Below are positions 18,484 to 27,030 of a stretch of DNA of 64,000 nt, piece by piece. The stretch comes from Rhodoferax_B sp049316285. Lineage in GTDB: Bacteria; Pseudomonadota; Gammaproteobacteria; Burkholderiales; Burkholderiaceae_C. The stretch spans positions 62,001 to 126,000 of the forward strand of contig NZ_JBMOXA010000010.1 of assembly GCF_049316285.1 (NCBI RefSeq), read 5' to 3'. The notes below the pieces were generated by a model. That model ran no database searches, was not told where the DNA came from, and saw nothing but the letters and a program-made list of their open reading frames with translations. Within the stretch, counting starts at the first letter, position 1. Every line of letters begins with the position of its first letter. The translations under genes were made by a program, and so were the position numbers.

Positions 18484-19490
18484 GCTGCGGCCCCCTTGTT
18501 TGGTTGTTGGGCTTGCTGCGCGGCCAGGCCACTGGCCTGGCGTGCGGCGCTGGCTTCTTTCGCCAAGCGGCGGGCGCGCAGGCGTTCAGGAATGCTGAGC
18601 AAACCATCGGGCAGCCAGATCATCAGCAGCACCACCGCAGCGCCAAAGACGAACAAGTACCAGGCCTGGGCGAAACGCAGCCACTCGGGCAGCAGCACAC
18701 CGACCGCCGAGCCCAGCACCGGCCCCAGGAAGTAGCCCGGGCCACCGACCACCACCATCAGGTACATCATGATCGACGCCCCGACCGTGAAAGGCGCCGG
18801 CTCAATGAACTGCACCAGGCTGGCAAACAGCGAACCCGCAATACCCGCATAAGCCGCACCGATGGCAAAACTCAACAGGGTGTAGCTGCGGGTGTCCACG
18901 CCCAGGCTTTCCGCCCGGATCGGGTTGTCGCGCAGAGCGGTGAAGGCTTTGCCCCAAGGGGAGCGCAACAAAGCCGCAAGCAGCCAGGCCAGCAGCACCG
19001 TACACAGCAGCACAAAGTAGTAGTAAGGCAGATTGCCTTCTAGCGAATAACCAAACAGGCTGGGCCGCGCAATATTGTTGATGCCAAAGGTGCCGCCGGT
19101 GAGCCATTCTTCGTTGCGCATCACCAGCCAGACGGCGGTGTTGAAGCCCAGCGTGGCGAACGCCAGGTAAATGGTCTGCACGCGCAGCGCCGGGAAGCCC
19201 AGGATCAGCCCGAGCACAAAACAGATCAGCGCCGCGGCCGGCAAACCGACCCAGAAGCTGATGCCGGCCTTCATCAGAATCGCCACCGTGTAGGCGCCGA
19301 TGCCAAAAAACGCCGCCTGACCCAGCGACTTCTGCCCGGCATAACCCACCGTGAGATTCAGTCCCATGGTGGCTATGATGAACACCAGCCAGGTGGTGAG
19401 CAGGTAGACGCCGTAATTCTTCAGGAAGTTGGGCGCGATCAGCAGCAAGGCGGCGCTGACCAGGGTAACGATAAGCGTAGATTTTTTCAT
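18480..19490 (-). CDS. ABC transporter permease, LivM type
   Basis: A 336-residue inner-membrane permease with about nine hydrophobic segments and the family motifs NLTVGYAGQKSLGQAAFFGIGAY, FTALRDNPIRAESLGVD (the ATPase-contacting EAA-like loop) and YLMVVVGGPGYFLGPVLG. The start giving MKKSTLIVTLV was chosen from the predicted first membrane helix; the longer frame adds 15 charged residues. The last 25 residues are an Ala/Gln-rich cytoplasmic tail. Confidence 0.92.
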   Translation of the reverse strand: MKKSTLIVTLVSAALLLIAPNFLKNYGVYLLTTWLVFIIATMGLNLTVGYAGQKSLGQAAFFGIGAYTVAILMKAGISFWVGLPAAALICFVLGLILGFPALRVQTIYLAFATLGFNTAVWLVMRNEEWLTGGTFGINNIARPSLFGYSLEGNLPYYYFVLLCTVLLAWLLAALLRSPWGKAFTALRDNPIRAESLGVDTRSYTLLSFAIGAAYAGIAGSLFASLVQFIEPAPFTVGASIMMYLMVVVGGPGYFLGPVLGSAVGVLLPEWLRFAQAWYLFVFGAAVVLLMIWLPDGLLSIPERLRARRLAKEASAARQASGLAAQQAQQPNKGAAA

Positions 19491-19518
19491 GATGTGTTCT
19501 CTGTGCAGGCAGGCCCGC

Positions 19519-20394
19519 TCAGACCTTTCGCTCAACTTTTTTGCCCAGCAGCCCCTGCGGCTTGAACAAAATCACCACCATGAAGATCACCAGCGCCACG
19601 GCATCCTTGTAGGCTGGCGAGATATAGGCGGCAGCCAGGTTCTCGCACACTCCCACGATCAGCCCGCCCAGCAAGGCGCCGCGTGAGTTGTTGAAGCCGC
19701 CTATGATGGCCGCGAAGAAGGCCTTGGTGCCCAGCGACTCACCCATGTCGAACTTGGCCAGGTAGGTCGGCGTGACCAACATCGCCGCCGCCACCGCCAG
19801 CACGGCATTGATGGCAAAGGTGTAGAAGATCATGCGCGGCACATTGATGCCGAGCACCGAAGCGCTTTCGGTGTTCTGCGCCACGGCTTGCATGGCGCGG
19901 CCGGTCACGGTCTTGGCAATGAAGGCCTGGGTCACCAGCACCAGCACCAGCGCAAAGGCAAAGGTGCCAACGTCGGACATGCTGATGGTCACGCCCGCGA
20001 TGTTGAAAATCTTGTCCGGAAACAGACTGGGAAACGGATGCGCCTCGGCGCTGAAGCCGGCGCGCACGCCGTTGCGCATGGCGATAGACAAGCCTATGGT
20101 GGCCACCACGATGGGCATCATGCCGTACTTGAACAGCGGGTCGACCACGCCACGCTTGAACAGCCAGCCCAACACAACCACGGCCAACACCACACTCAGC
20201 GCAAAGCTCAGCAAAATCGGCGCGCCAAACGACATGAAGCCCAGCATCATGAACGCCGGCAGCATGACAAACTCACCCTGCGCGAAATTGATGGTGCCAC
20301 TGGCCTGCCACAGCAGGGTAAAGCCCAACGCCGCCAGCGCATAGATGGCGCCAGTAGAGAGGCCACTGAAGAAAAGTTGAAGAAAGTCGGTCAT
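19519..20394 (-). CDS. ABC transporter permease, LivH type
   Basis: A 291-residue permease starting MTDFLQLFFSGLSTGAIYAL, the standard LivH N-terminus. Further family features are GFTLLWQASGTINFAQGEF, GRAMQAVAQNTESASVLGIN (EAA loop) and AAIIGGFNNSRGALLGGLIVGV. A frame extension of 57 codons upstream was rejected because it has no membrane character and runs into the intergenic hairpin. It lies 28 bp before the LivM-type gene and 221 bp after the binding-protein gene. Confidence 0.93.
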   Translation of the reverse strand: MTDFLQLFFSGLSTGAIYALAALGFTLLWQASGTINFAQGEFVMLPAFMMLGFMSFGAPILLSFALSVVLAVVVLGWLFKRGVVDPLFKYGMMPIVVATIGLSIAMRNGVRAGFSAEAHPFPSLFPDKIFNIAGVTISMSDVGTFAFALVLVLVTQAFIAKTVTGRAMQAVAQNTESASVLGINVPRMIFYTFAINAVLAVAAAMLVTPTYLAKFDMGESLGTKAFFAAIIGGFNNSRGALLGGLIVGVCENLAAAYISPAYKDAVALVIFMVVILFKPQGLLGKKVERKV

Positions 20395-20554
20395 GGTGTG
20401 CGGAGCTCGCGACGTTGACTGGGTGTGTCGTACCGGTTCGGTGCGCCCAAAGTCTGGAAAACAAAGAGTTCTATGCCAACTCAACCCGGCCTGGCAGCAC
20501 CACGCATCGACGCCAACAACACCGCAGAACTGGCTTTGCCAGACCGCAGGTGTT

Positions 20555-20572
20555 GCCCCCAGCAAAGGGGGC
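20555..20572 (-). other. Strong hairpin between binding-protein and permease genes
   Basis: GCCCCC-AGCAAA-GGGGGC (plus-strand reading) gives a perfect 6-bp GC stem in the 221-bp gap between the binding-protein gene and the LivH-type gene, with no T-run. In HAAT operons such hairpins can stabilise the upstream mRNA and lower permease expression. Nothing else recognisable lies in the gap. Confidence 0.5.
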
Positions 20573-20615
20573 TGACGAAAGCGACACGCCGTGCGCGCGG
20601 CCTGGGGTGAGCCAG

Positions 20616-21761
20616 TTACTTGCCCAAAGGTGGCACGACGGCGATCACCTCCTGCTTGCCGTTCTTCACTTCCACGATGAAGCTTTCGCGGTCCAGGTCG
20701 CCCTTTTCGTTGAAGCTCACGTCCATCAGCACACCGGCTTCTTGCGCGGTGGTGACCTTCAGGCTGTGCATCACCTTGGCCACGGCCTTGCGGTCGAGCT
20801 TGCCGGCCTTCTCAATCGCGGCCTTGAGCACGTACATGCCCGAGTAGCCCTTCATGCCGTTGTGGTCAGAGATCGACTTGTATTCCTTCTCGTACTTGGC
20901 ACGGAAGGCGCGCACCGCGGGCAGCGGCGCGTCCACCGTCAGGCCAACGTGGGCGATGGCGCCGTTGGCCGCTTCACCGGCGAGTTCAATCACCTTCTGG
21001 CCGGTCAGCGTGGTCTCGCCGACCACCGGTTTGGTCCAGCCTTGTTTGCGCAGTTCGCGCAGCAGGCGGGCCGACTCTTCTTCATTGGTATAGGCAAAGA
21101 TGCCGTCGGCATTGAGCTGCTTGGCTTTCAGCACGGCAGCCGAGAAATCGATCTGGCCCGAGTCGGTCGACACTTCGCCAATCACCTTGGTGCTCGATGG
21201 GGCCAGCGCCTTCTTGATGGAATCCAGACCACCCTTGCCGAAGTCGTTGTTCACGTAGATCACGGCCACGGTCTTGAGCTTCATGGTGTCGCTGATGTAG
21301 CGCGCCACCTTGGGCATGGCGGTGTCCTGCGTGAAGCTGGTGCGGAACACATAGGGGTTGCCCTGCTGTGTGATGGCGGCGGCTTCACCACCGGTGAAGT
21401 TGGGAATCTCGGCGCGGCGGCTTTCCGCCATGCTGACCATGATGGAGCCGGAAAACACCGGGCCGAAGATGGCAAACACATCCTGGTCCACGGCCTTTTG
21501 TGTCAAGCCCTTGGCCACGCCCGGATTGCTCTGGGTGTCGTTTGCGCTGTATTCGATCTTTTTGCCGAGAATGCCGCCGGCGGCATTGATTTCCTTCACG
21601 GCCAGCAAGGCACCGTTATTAAAAAACGTGCCCGACGTGGTGCCGGGGCCCGACAACTCAACGATGCCGGCAATCTTCACGGTTTGCTGCGCAAAACCAG
21701 TGATTGCGCTCACGGATAAAGCGCAAGCAGCTACTAATTTAAGAGCGAATCTTTTTTGCAT
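20616..21761 (-). CDS. ABC transporter substrate-binding protein, LivJ/LivK type
   Basis: A 381-residue periplasmic binding protein. Signal peptide MQKRFALKLVAACALSVSAI ends near GFAQQ-TVKIAG. The mature part has the type 1 fold with VELSGPGTTSGTFFNNGALLAVKEIN, FAIFGPVFSGSIMVSMAESR, and AAIEKAGKLDRKAVAKVMHSL. A GAGGAG precedes the ATG by seven bases, a good ribosome-binding site. The gene follows the AroE-like gene at 64 bp. Members of this family in aromatic-catabolic operons bind aromatic or hydroaromatic acids; from context quinate, shikimate or protocatechuate are the candidates. Confidence 0.92.
   Translation of the reverse strand: MQKRFALKLVAACALSVSAITGFAQQTVKIAGIVELSGPGTTSGTFFNNGALLAVKEINAAGGILGKKIEYSANDTQSNPGVAKGLTQKAVDQDVFAIFGPVFSGSIMVSMAESRRAEIPNFTGGEAAAITQQGNPYVFRTSFTQDTAMPKVARYISDTMKLKTVAVIYVNNDFGKGGLDSIKKALAPSSTKVIGEVSTDSGQIDFSAAVLKAKQLNADGIFAYTNEEESARLLRELRKQGWTKPVVGETTLTGQKVIELAGEAANGAIAHVGLTVDAPLPAVRAFRAKYEKEYKSISDHNGMKGYSGMYVLKAAIEKAGKLDRKAVAKVMHSLKVTTAQEAGVLMDVSFNEKGDLDRESFIVEVKNGKQEVIAVVPPLGK
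21715..21746 (-). repeat. Dispersed repeat copy inside the signal-peptide codons
   Basis: Read on the minus strand, GCTCTTAAATTAGTAGCTGC followed by TTGCGCTTTAT aligns with the repeat copies at 4112-4144 and 56374-56404 (shared GCTCTT, AATT, TAGC, CGC blocks). It lies in codons about 6-16 of the binding-protein gene and encodes the hydrophobic ALKLVAACALS core of the signal peptide. Confidence 0.4.
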
Positions 21762-21825
21762 TGAAGTCTCCTCAGGTGGTAAGAAAGTGTGACGAATGGA
21801 GTGGAACGTGTGCCTGGCGGTTTGG

Positions 21826-22791
21826 CTAGCGCGCAATCCCTGCCGTGGGCAGGTCGGGCGCCAGATCGCGGTAGATCTCGCCTGCCATCTCGACCGGGTA
21901 AATCGCTTCACGGATAAAGGTGGCGTCGCGCCGCACCAGCGTGGCGGCTTCGGTCAAACCAAAGAAATCAAGGTATAGATGGGCCTGCTGTATCAGCATT
22001 TCGAAGCCGGGCTGGGCATTCAGCCCGCGCGCCCGGCCAGCGCGCACCCAGGGCGTGGGCTGGTTCTTCATCAAGATGTCCATCAGCGCGGCCGTGGGTT
22101 TGACACGTGCAACATCACACGGCATGGGGTCGCCGCTTTGCAGGCCCAGTGGCGTGGCATTGACCACCAGGTCAAAACCCGCCGGGTCGTTGCTGGCGGC
22201 GGCAGACACCTGGGTCTGGCCCTGGCTGTATCTGGCCAGCCGCTGCGCGAGTTCTTGCGCCTTGCCCGGCATGGGGTCATAAAAAGCCAGTTCGGCCGCC
22301 GCCCCCAGCGCCACGGCCGAGCCCGCGCCTATCAGCGAGGCACCAATGGCCGCCGCGCCGCCGCCTGCGCCCAATACCAACACACGTTGGCCGGCGTAGG
22401 CCATGCCAAAGTAGTTCAGCGATGCCACCAGGCCTTCGCCGTCGAACAGGTCGCCCTCTAGCCCGCCGGCCGCGTCGCGGCGGACCGCGTTCACCGCACC
22501 CGCGACCTCGGCCAGCGCACCGCAACGCTGCAGCAGAGGCATCACCAGTGACTTGTGGGGAATCGTCAGCAACATGCTTTTGATGTTCTGACCGGTGAAC
22601 GCCACCGGCACAAACCGGGTGACGTCGGCCGCCGCCACATGCACCGGCACCACCACGGCATTCATGCCCAGGGCAGCAAAAATCAGGTTGAAGGACTCCG
22701 GCGCCCGCACCTGCTCCACCGGATCGCCGAGGATCAGGTAGACCTGGGTTTTGCCGTCTACCAAAGGCATAGAAGCAGGCGCTGGGTGCAT
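21826..22791 (-). CDS. AroE-like quinate/shikimate dehydrogenase family protein
   Basis: A 321-residue member of the shikimate dehydrogenase family. The catalytic Lys80 (TIPHK), Asn101 (GAVNAV) and Asp117 (LFDGEGL) of the catalytic dyad and its surroundings are present, with the nucleotide loop LGAGGGAAAIG and the NATPLGL motif. The shikimate-carboxylate Ser pair of AroE (HSxSP) is replaced by Val and Ala (QVRAPESFN), so the substrate or its carboxylate contact may differ. First gene of the operon that also encodes the importer, dehydroshikimate dehydratase and PcaB, and divergent from an IclR regulator: a catabolic quinate/shikimate dehydrogenase, not the biosynthetic AroE, is the best fit. 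Confidence 0.82.
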   Translation of the reverse strand: MHPAPASMPLVDGKTQVYLILGDPVEQVRAPESFNLIFAALGMNAVVVPVHVAAADVTRFVPVAFTGQNIKSMLLTIPHKSLVMPLLQRCGALAEVAGAVNAVRRDAAGGLEGDLFDGEGLVASLNYFGMAYAGQRVLVLGAGGGAAAIGASLIGAGSAVALGAAAELAFYDPMPGKAQELAQRLARYSQGQTQVSAAASNDPAGFDLVVNATPLGLQSGDPMPCDVARVKPTAALMDILMKNQPTPWVRAGRARGLNAQPGFEMLIQQAHLYLDFFGLTEAATLVRRDATFIREAIYPVEMAGEIYRDLAPDLPTAGIAR

Positions 22792-22795
22792 AAAA

Positions 22796-22917
22796 TGATC
22801 GCTGATCGTTCGATAAAGGTGTATGCGGCTGGACTTTAGTCATGCAAAGCAGATATCAAAAGATTTTTCTGCGCACTATGATCAACAATCGCACAAATAC
22901 GATCGATAAACGAACGC
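22796..22917. promoter_or_regulatory. Divergent control region with candidate PcaR/PcaU-type boxes
   Basis: The 179-bp region between the AroE-like and IclR genes contains GTTCGATAAAGGT at 22808-22820, preceded by a TGATCGCTGATCG direct repeat, and CGATAAACGAAC at 22905-22916, which combines the same CGATAAA with an inverted GTTCG. These resemble the GTTCGATAATCGCAC elements I recall for PcaU/PobR. The placement near each start suits repression or activation of both directions. Confidence 0.45.
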
Positions 22918-22970
22918 ATCCAGGGTTAGCACCAAGTTCCCCCACCCGGCCCGCGTCGCAAGAATCACCC

Positions 22971-23750
22971 ATGCCTGCCACCTCCCCCCCCGAAGGACTT
23001 GATAAACGCGACTGGATCGCCGGCCTGGAAAAAGGCCTGTCCATCATCGAAGCCTTCGACGAAGCCAACCCACGCCTCACCGCCAGCCAGACCGGCGTGC
23101 GCTGCGGGCTGACGCGCACGGCCGCCAGGCGTTATCTGTTGACGCTGGCGCATCTGGGTTATGTGCAGAGCGACGGCAAGCTGTTCTGGCTGACACCGCG
23201 CATCTTGCGGCTAGGCCAGTCGTATATGGAGTCGGCGCGGCTGCCACGCATCGTGCAGCCGTTTCTGCAACGCGTCACGGCCGGCACACAGGAGAACGCC
23301 TACCTGTCGGTGCTCGACGGCGACGAGATCGTCTACATCGCGCGCAACGGCACCAACCGCGCCATGAGCACCGGCTATGTGCTCGGTGCACGTGTGCAGG
23401 CCGAGGTGACCGCCGCCGGCCTGCTGCTGCTGGCCATGCGCGAACCCGCACAACTGGAAGCCTGGCTGGCCCAGCACACGCTGCGTTCGTTCACCTCCCA
23501 CACCATCAATAGCAAGGAACGGCTGGCACTGGAGATGGCGCGCATCCGCGCCCAGGGCTGGGCCATCTCCGAGCAGCAACTGGAGCTGGGCACACGTGGC
23601 ATCGCCGTACCGCTGCGCGACCGCCATGGCGTATTGGCCGGGGCCTTGAACGTCACCATGCCCATGGGCCATGAACCCACCGATGACGCGGTGAACCGCG
23701 TGCTGCCGGTGCTGCGCGAAACCGCACACGCCATGCGGCAACTGATTTGA
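22971..23750 (+). CDS. IclR-family regulator, PcaR/PcaU/PobR subgroup
   Basis: A 259-residue regulator with N-terminal winged helix (DWIAGLEKGLSIIEAFDEAN, then LTASQTGVRCGLTRTAARRYL) and a C-terminal effector domain (ENAYLSVLDGDEIVYIARNG, GWAISEQQLELGTRGIAVPL). The GLEKGLSIIEAFD and LTRTAARRYLLTLAHLGYV wording is that of the beta-ketoadipate subgroup, whose effectors are protocatechuate, 4-hydroxybenzoate or beta-ketoadipate. The ATG giving MPATSPPEGLDKRDW was chosen because subgroup members begin shortly before GLEKGL; ATGs at 22842 and 22878 are possible but would run through the likely control region. It probably regulates the divergent quinate/shikimate operon. Confidence 0.88.
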   Translation: MPATSPPEGLDKRDWIAGLEKGLSIIEAFDEANPRLTASQTGVRCGLTRTAARRYLLTLAHLGYVQSDGKLFWLTPRILRLGQSYMESARLPRIVQPFLQRVTAGTQENAYLSVLDGDEIVYIARNGTNRAMSTGYVLGARVQAEVTAAGLLLLAMREPAQLEAWLAQHTLRSFTSHTINSKERLALEMARIRAQGWAISEQQLELGTRGIAVPLRDRHGVLAGALNVTMPMGHEPTDDAVNRVLPVLRETAHAMRQLI

Positions 23751-23790
23751 GCCGTTACGATCTGGGCCCCAACATCCTCCGGGCATTATT

Positions 23791-24432
23791 TTGATTTCAG
23801 CCATCATTTTTGACTGCGACGGCACCCTCGTCGACAGCGAAACCATAGGCATCACCGCCGTCCACGCGCATGCGCAACCCTATGGCCTGTCTCTCGCCCT
23901 GGAAGAGATACTGGAAAAGTTTCGCGGCCGCAGCATGGCCGAAAACGTGGCCGAGTTGGGCCGCAACACCACACAGCCGCTGCCCGACACCTTCACCGCC
24001 AGCGCACGCGAAGCCATGGCGGTCGAGTTCAGCAAAGCTTTGCAACCCCTGCCCGGCGCGCTGGACCTAGTGCGCCAACTCAGCCTGCCCTGCTGCGTGG
24101 CCACCAACGGCCCGTTCGACAAAACCGAGTTCACGCTGGGCCTGACCGGCCTGCTGCCCTACTTCAAGGGCCGCATCTTCAGCGCCTATGACGTGGGCCA
24201 CTGGAAGCCCGACCCGCAGCTGTTTTTGCATGCCGCCAAAACCCTGGGCGTGGCGCCAGCTGCATGTGCGGTGGTGGAAGACAGCCTGCCCGGCATCCGC
24301 GCCGGTTTGGCAGCGGGCATGCAGGTCTTCTCGCTGCACCCGGTCGAGCACACGCCGGAAGAACTGCTGCAGCAGATCCGCCCCATTCAACGCCTGGCCG
24401 ACTTGGCGCCGGTATTGGGGCTGACGCTCTAA
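23791..24432 (+). CDS. HAD-superfamily phosphatase/phosphoglucomutase-like hydrolase
   Basis: A 213-residue haloacid-dehalogenase hydrolase of the subfamily with a helical cap. Motif I is IIFDCDGTLVDSE (nucleophile Asp and acid/base Asp), motif II VATNGP, motif III Lys in GHWKPDP, motif IV VVEDSLPGI. The start appears to be TTG; no ATG or GTG lies between the upstream stop and motif I. Substrates of this group are small phosphate esters and cannot be predicted. It follows the IclR gene by 40 bp, and converges with the TRIC gene with a 4-bp overlap. Confidence 0.88.
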   Translation: MISAIIFDCDGTLVDSETIGITAVHAHAQPYGLSLALEEILEKFRGRSMAENVAELGRNTTQPLPDTFTASAREAMAVEFSKALQPLPGALDLVRQLSLPCCVATNGPFDKTEFTLGLTGLLPYFKGRIFSAYDVGHWKPDPQLFLHAAKTLGVAPAACAVVEDSLPGIRAGLAAGMQVFSLHPVEHTPEELLQQIRPIQRLADLAPVLGLTL

Positions 24433-25094
24433 TCCTCGTCATCCCCGTGGGCGCGCCAGACCGGCAGGCGTAAGTCGAAAGCCAACGCCACCAGCCGCAG
24501 CGCGGTGGCGATGATGGTGCCGGCGGCCAGCGCCAAACCCCCATAACCCGGCTGCGCCTCGACCAGCACCACCACCCAGCAACCGGCAAATGCGCAGGAC
24601 GCGTAAGGCACGTGGTCATGGAAGGCGTGCGGAATCTGGTTGCACAACACGTCGCGCAACACACCGCCAAACACCGCACTGATCACCCCCATGATCACCG
24701 CCACCAGGCCAGGCATGCCGTTGGCCAGCGCAATCTGGGTGCCACTGGCCGCAAACAGGCCCAGGCCGATGGCATCCGGCACCTGCATGGCGCGCACCGT
24801 CAAGCGCAGCACGCGCTTGCGTAAAAACAGCATCGCCACGGCGCACAGGCCCAACAACAGCCACAGCCAATTGGCGTGGTCCACCCAGAAGAACGGGCGC
24901 CGGTCGAGCAGCACATCGCGCAGCGTGCCGCCACCAAAAGCGGTGACGCCGGCGACCACACAGACACCCACCACGTCGAGTTTTTTGCGCGCCGCTTCCA
25001 TCATGCCGGACAGCGCAAACGCCAGCGTCGCCACGCCTTCGATGAGGGTGTGCGCCGTGGCCAAAGACGATTGTTCGAGCGGAATTTGCAACAT
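24429..25094 (-). CDS. TRIC/UPF0126 family cation channel-like membrane protein
   Basis: A 221-residue membrane protein with seven predicted helices in two homologous halves, each with the family loop: FGGGTLRDVLLDRRPFFW and FGGVLRDVLCNQIP. Prokaryotic members form trimeric, K+-permeable channels; this is family knowledge. The ATG giving MLQIPLEQSS was preferred to a 29-codon longer frame because homologues begin just before the first helix (ATAHTLIEGVATLAFALSG). It is monocistronic. Confidence 0.9.
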   Translation of the reverse strand: MLQIPLEQSSLATAHTLIEGVATLAFALSGMMEAARKKLDVVGVCVVAGVTAFGGGTLRDVLLDRRPFFWVDHANWLWLLLGLCAVAMLFLRKRVLRLTVRAMQVPDAIGLGLFAASGTQIALANGMPGLVAVIMGVISAVFGGVLRDVLCNQIPHAFHDHVPYASCAFAGCWVVVLVEAQPGYGGLALAAGTIIATALRLVALAFDLRLPVWRAHGDDED

Positions 25095-25224
25095 GGGTGG
25101 CGGCGATTTAGCAAGGTTCGTGGCAAGGATACATGGGCTCACACACTCGCCCCCCATTCGTGTGCGCTGAACGCTCCACACGGCGGTGGTCTTACTACCA
25201 TAGCGCTCTCAACTTGGAGGATTC

Positions 25225-27024
25225 ATGAAACTTGCATTCACCACATTGGCGGCCACGGCAGCCGCCGTTCTGGCGGGTTGCGCCAGCAGCCCGGCCTCTT
25301 TCAACTACACGGTGCCCATCACACCCGAAGCCGCCTCGGGCTATACCGAAAAACCAGGTTGGGCCACCAAGACCTATGCCGTGGCCGCCGCCAACCCTTT
25401 GGCCACCGACGCGGGCCGGCAAATTCTGGCCGCCGGTGGCAGCGCGGTAGACGCCGCCATCGCCGTGCAAATGGTGTTGTCGCTGGTGGAGCCGCAGTCC
25501 AGCGGCGTGGCCGGCGGGGCTTTCCTGCTGCACTACAACGGAAAAACCGTGGAAGCCTTTGACGGCCGCGAAACCGCGCCCGCCGCAGCCGATGAAAAAC
25601 TGTTTCTCGGCACCGATGGCAAACCCCTGCCCTTCATCGACGCCGTGGTCGGTGGCCGCTCGGTAGGCGTGCCCGGCGCCGTGCGTATGCTGGAGATGGC
25701 GCACAAGCAATATGGCAAGCTGCCCTGGGCGAGCCTGTTCCAGCCCGCCATCACGCTGGCCGAGCAAGGCTTCAAGGTCAGCCCGCGGCTGAACACCTTG
25801 CTCAATGGCGAGAAAAACCTCATCAAAGACCCGGTGGCCGCCGCCTATTTCTACAAACCCGATGGTTCGGCGGTAGACGTGGGCAGTGTGCTGCGCAACC
25901 CCGCCTTGGCCGATGTGCTCAAGCTCATCGCCAGCCAGGGCTCCAAAGGTTTGCTGGAGGGCGAAGTGGCCCAAGCCATTGTGCAAAAGGTGCAAAACCA
26001 CCCCACCAACCCCGGCCGCCTGAGCCTGGCCGACCTGGCGGGCTACCAAGCCAAACAGCGCGGCGCCTTGTGCAGCGACTACAAGGTCGCGGCCAAGGAG
26101 TACCGCGTCTGCGGCTTTCCACCGCCGAGTTCGGGGGCCATCGCCGTGGGGCAGATTCTGGGCATGATGACCGTGGTCAACGCCGATAGATATCCACTGC
26201 AGAACGGCCTGCCATCAGCCGAGTGGCTGCACCTCTATACCGAAGCCTCGCGCCTGGCCTTTGCCGACCGTGCGCAGTACCTGGCCGACCCGGATTTCGT
26301 GCAGCCACCGGCCGGCAACTGGACCAGCCTGCTGGATCCGGCTTATCTGGCCGAACGTGCCGCCCTGATTCCGCAGGGCCCGGGCAGCATGTCGATGAAA
26401 ACCGGCAAGCCCGGCACACCTGGCGGCGTGAAGATGGCCTACGCGCCCATGCCCGACCAAATCGAATATGGCACCAGCCACATCTCCATCGTCGACAAAT
26501 ATGGCAACGCGCTGGCCATGACCACCACCATTGAAGACGCGTTTGGTTCGCGCCAAATGGTCAAGGGTTTCCTGCTGAACAATGAACTCACCGACTTCAG
26601 CTTCGTGCCTGCCGACGCCAACGGGGTGCCCATTGCCAACCGCGTGCAACCCGGCAAACGGCCACGCTCTTCGATGGCCCCCACCCTGGTGTTCGACAAG
26701 GCCAGCGGCGAACTGGTCGCCAGCGGCGGCAGCCCGGGTGGCGCACTGATCATCCACTACACCGCCAAAACACTTTACGGCATGTTCAATTGGGGGCTGA
26801 ACGCCCAGCAAGCCATCAACCTGCCGAACTTTGGTTCGCTCAATGGTCCCACGCTGCTGGAGCAGCAGCGCTTTCCGGCGGCCACGCTGGACGCACTCAA
26901 AGCGCGCGGCCACGAGGTGCGCGAGATGGACATGACCAGCGGGCTGCAGGCCATTCAAAAGACGCTAGGCGGCTTCTTTGGCGGCGCAGACCCGCGCCGC
27001 GAGGGTGTTGTGCTGGGCGATTAA
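25225..27024 (+). CDS. ggt: Gamma-glutamyltransferase (glutathione hydrolase), predicted lipoprotein
   Basis: Transfers or hydrolyses the gamma-glutamyl bond of glutathione in the periplasm. The 599-residue precursor starts with a signal peptide and lipobox LAGC (Cys19), so the enzyme is probably lipid-anchored. AAGGSAVDAAIAVQMVLSLV is the N-terminal signature; the autoprocessing site is YGTSHISIVD, whose Thr (about residue 416) becomes the N-terminal nucleophile of the small subunit; SGGSPGGALII is the oxyanion segment. Full length for the family. A GGAGG precedes the ATG. It is followed by a clear terminator, so it is monocistronic. Confidence 0.95.
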   Translation: MKLAFTTLAATAAAVLAGCASSPASFNYTVPITPEAASGYTEKPGWATKTYAVAAANPLATDAGRQILAAGGSAVDAAIAVQMVLSLVEPQSSGVAGGAFLLHYNGKTVEAFDGRETAPAAADEKLFLGTDGKPLPFIDAVVGGRSVGVPGAVRMLEMAHKQYGKLPWASLFQPAITLAEQGFKVSPRLNTLLNGEKNLIKDPVAAAYFYKPDGSAVDVGSVLRNPALADVLKLIASQGSKGLLEGEVAQAIVQKVQNHPTNPGRLSLADLAGYQAKQRGALCSDYKVAAKEYRVCGFPPPSSGAIAVGQILGMMTVVNADRYPLQNGLPSAEWLHLYTEASRLAFADRAQYLADPDFVQPPAGNWTSLLDPAYLAERAALIPQGPGSMSMKTGKPGTPGGVKMAYAPMPDQIEYGTSHISIVDKYGNALAMTTTIEDAFGSRQMVKGFLLNNELTDFSFVPADANGVPIANRVQPGKRPRSSMAPTLVFDKASGELVASGGSPGGALIIHYTAKTLYGMFNWGLNAQQAINLPNFGSLNGPTLLEQQRFPAATLDALKARGHEVREMDMTSGLQAIQKTLGGFFGGADPRREGVVLGD

Positions 27025-27030
27025 ATCTTA

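Noticed and set aside
16961..21761. Plain leucine/isoleucine/valine importer
   Set aside because: All five genes are embedded between hydroaromatic-catabolic genes in one operon, so branched-chain amino acids are unlikely as the main ligand.
21826..22791. Biosynthetic aroE
   Set aside because: The shikimate carboxylate serines are missing and the gene heads a catabolic operon beside a PcaR-type regulator.
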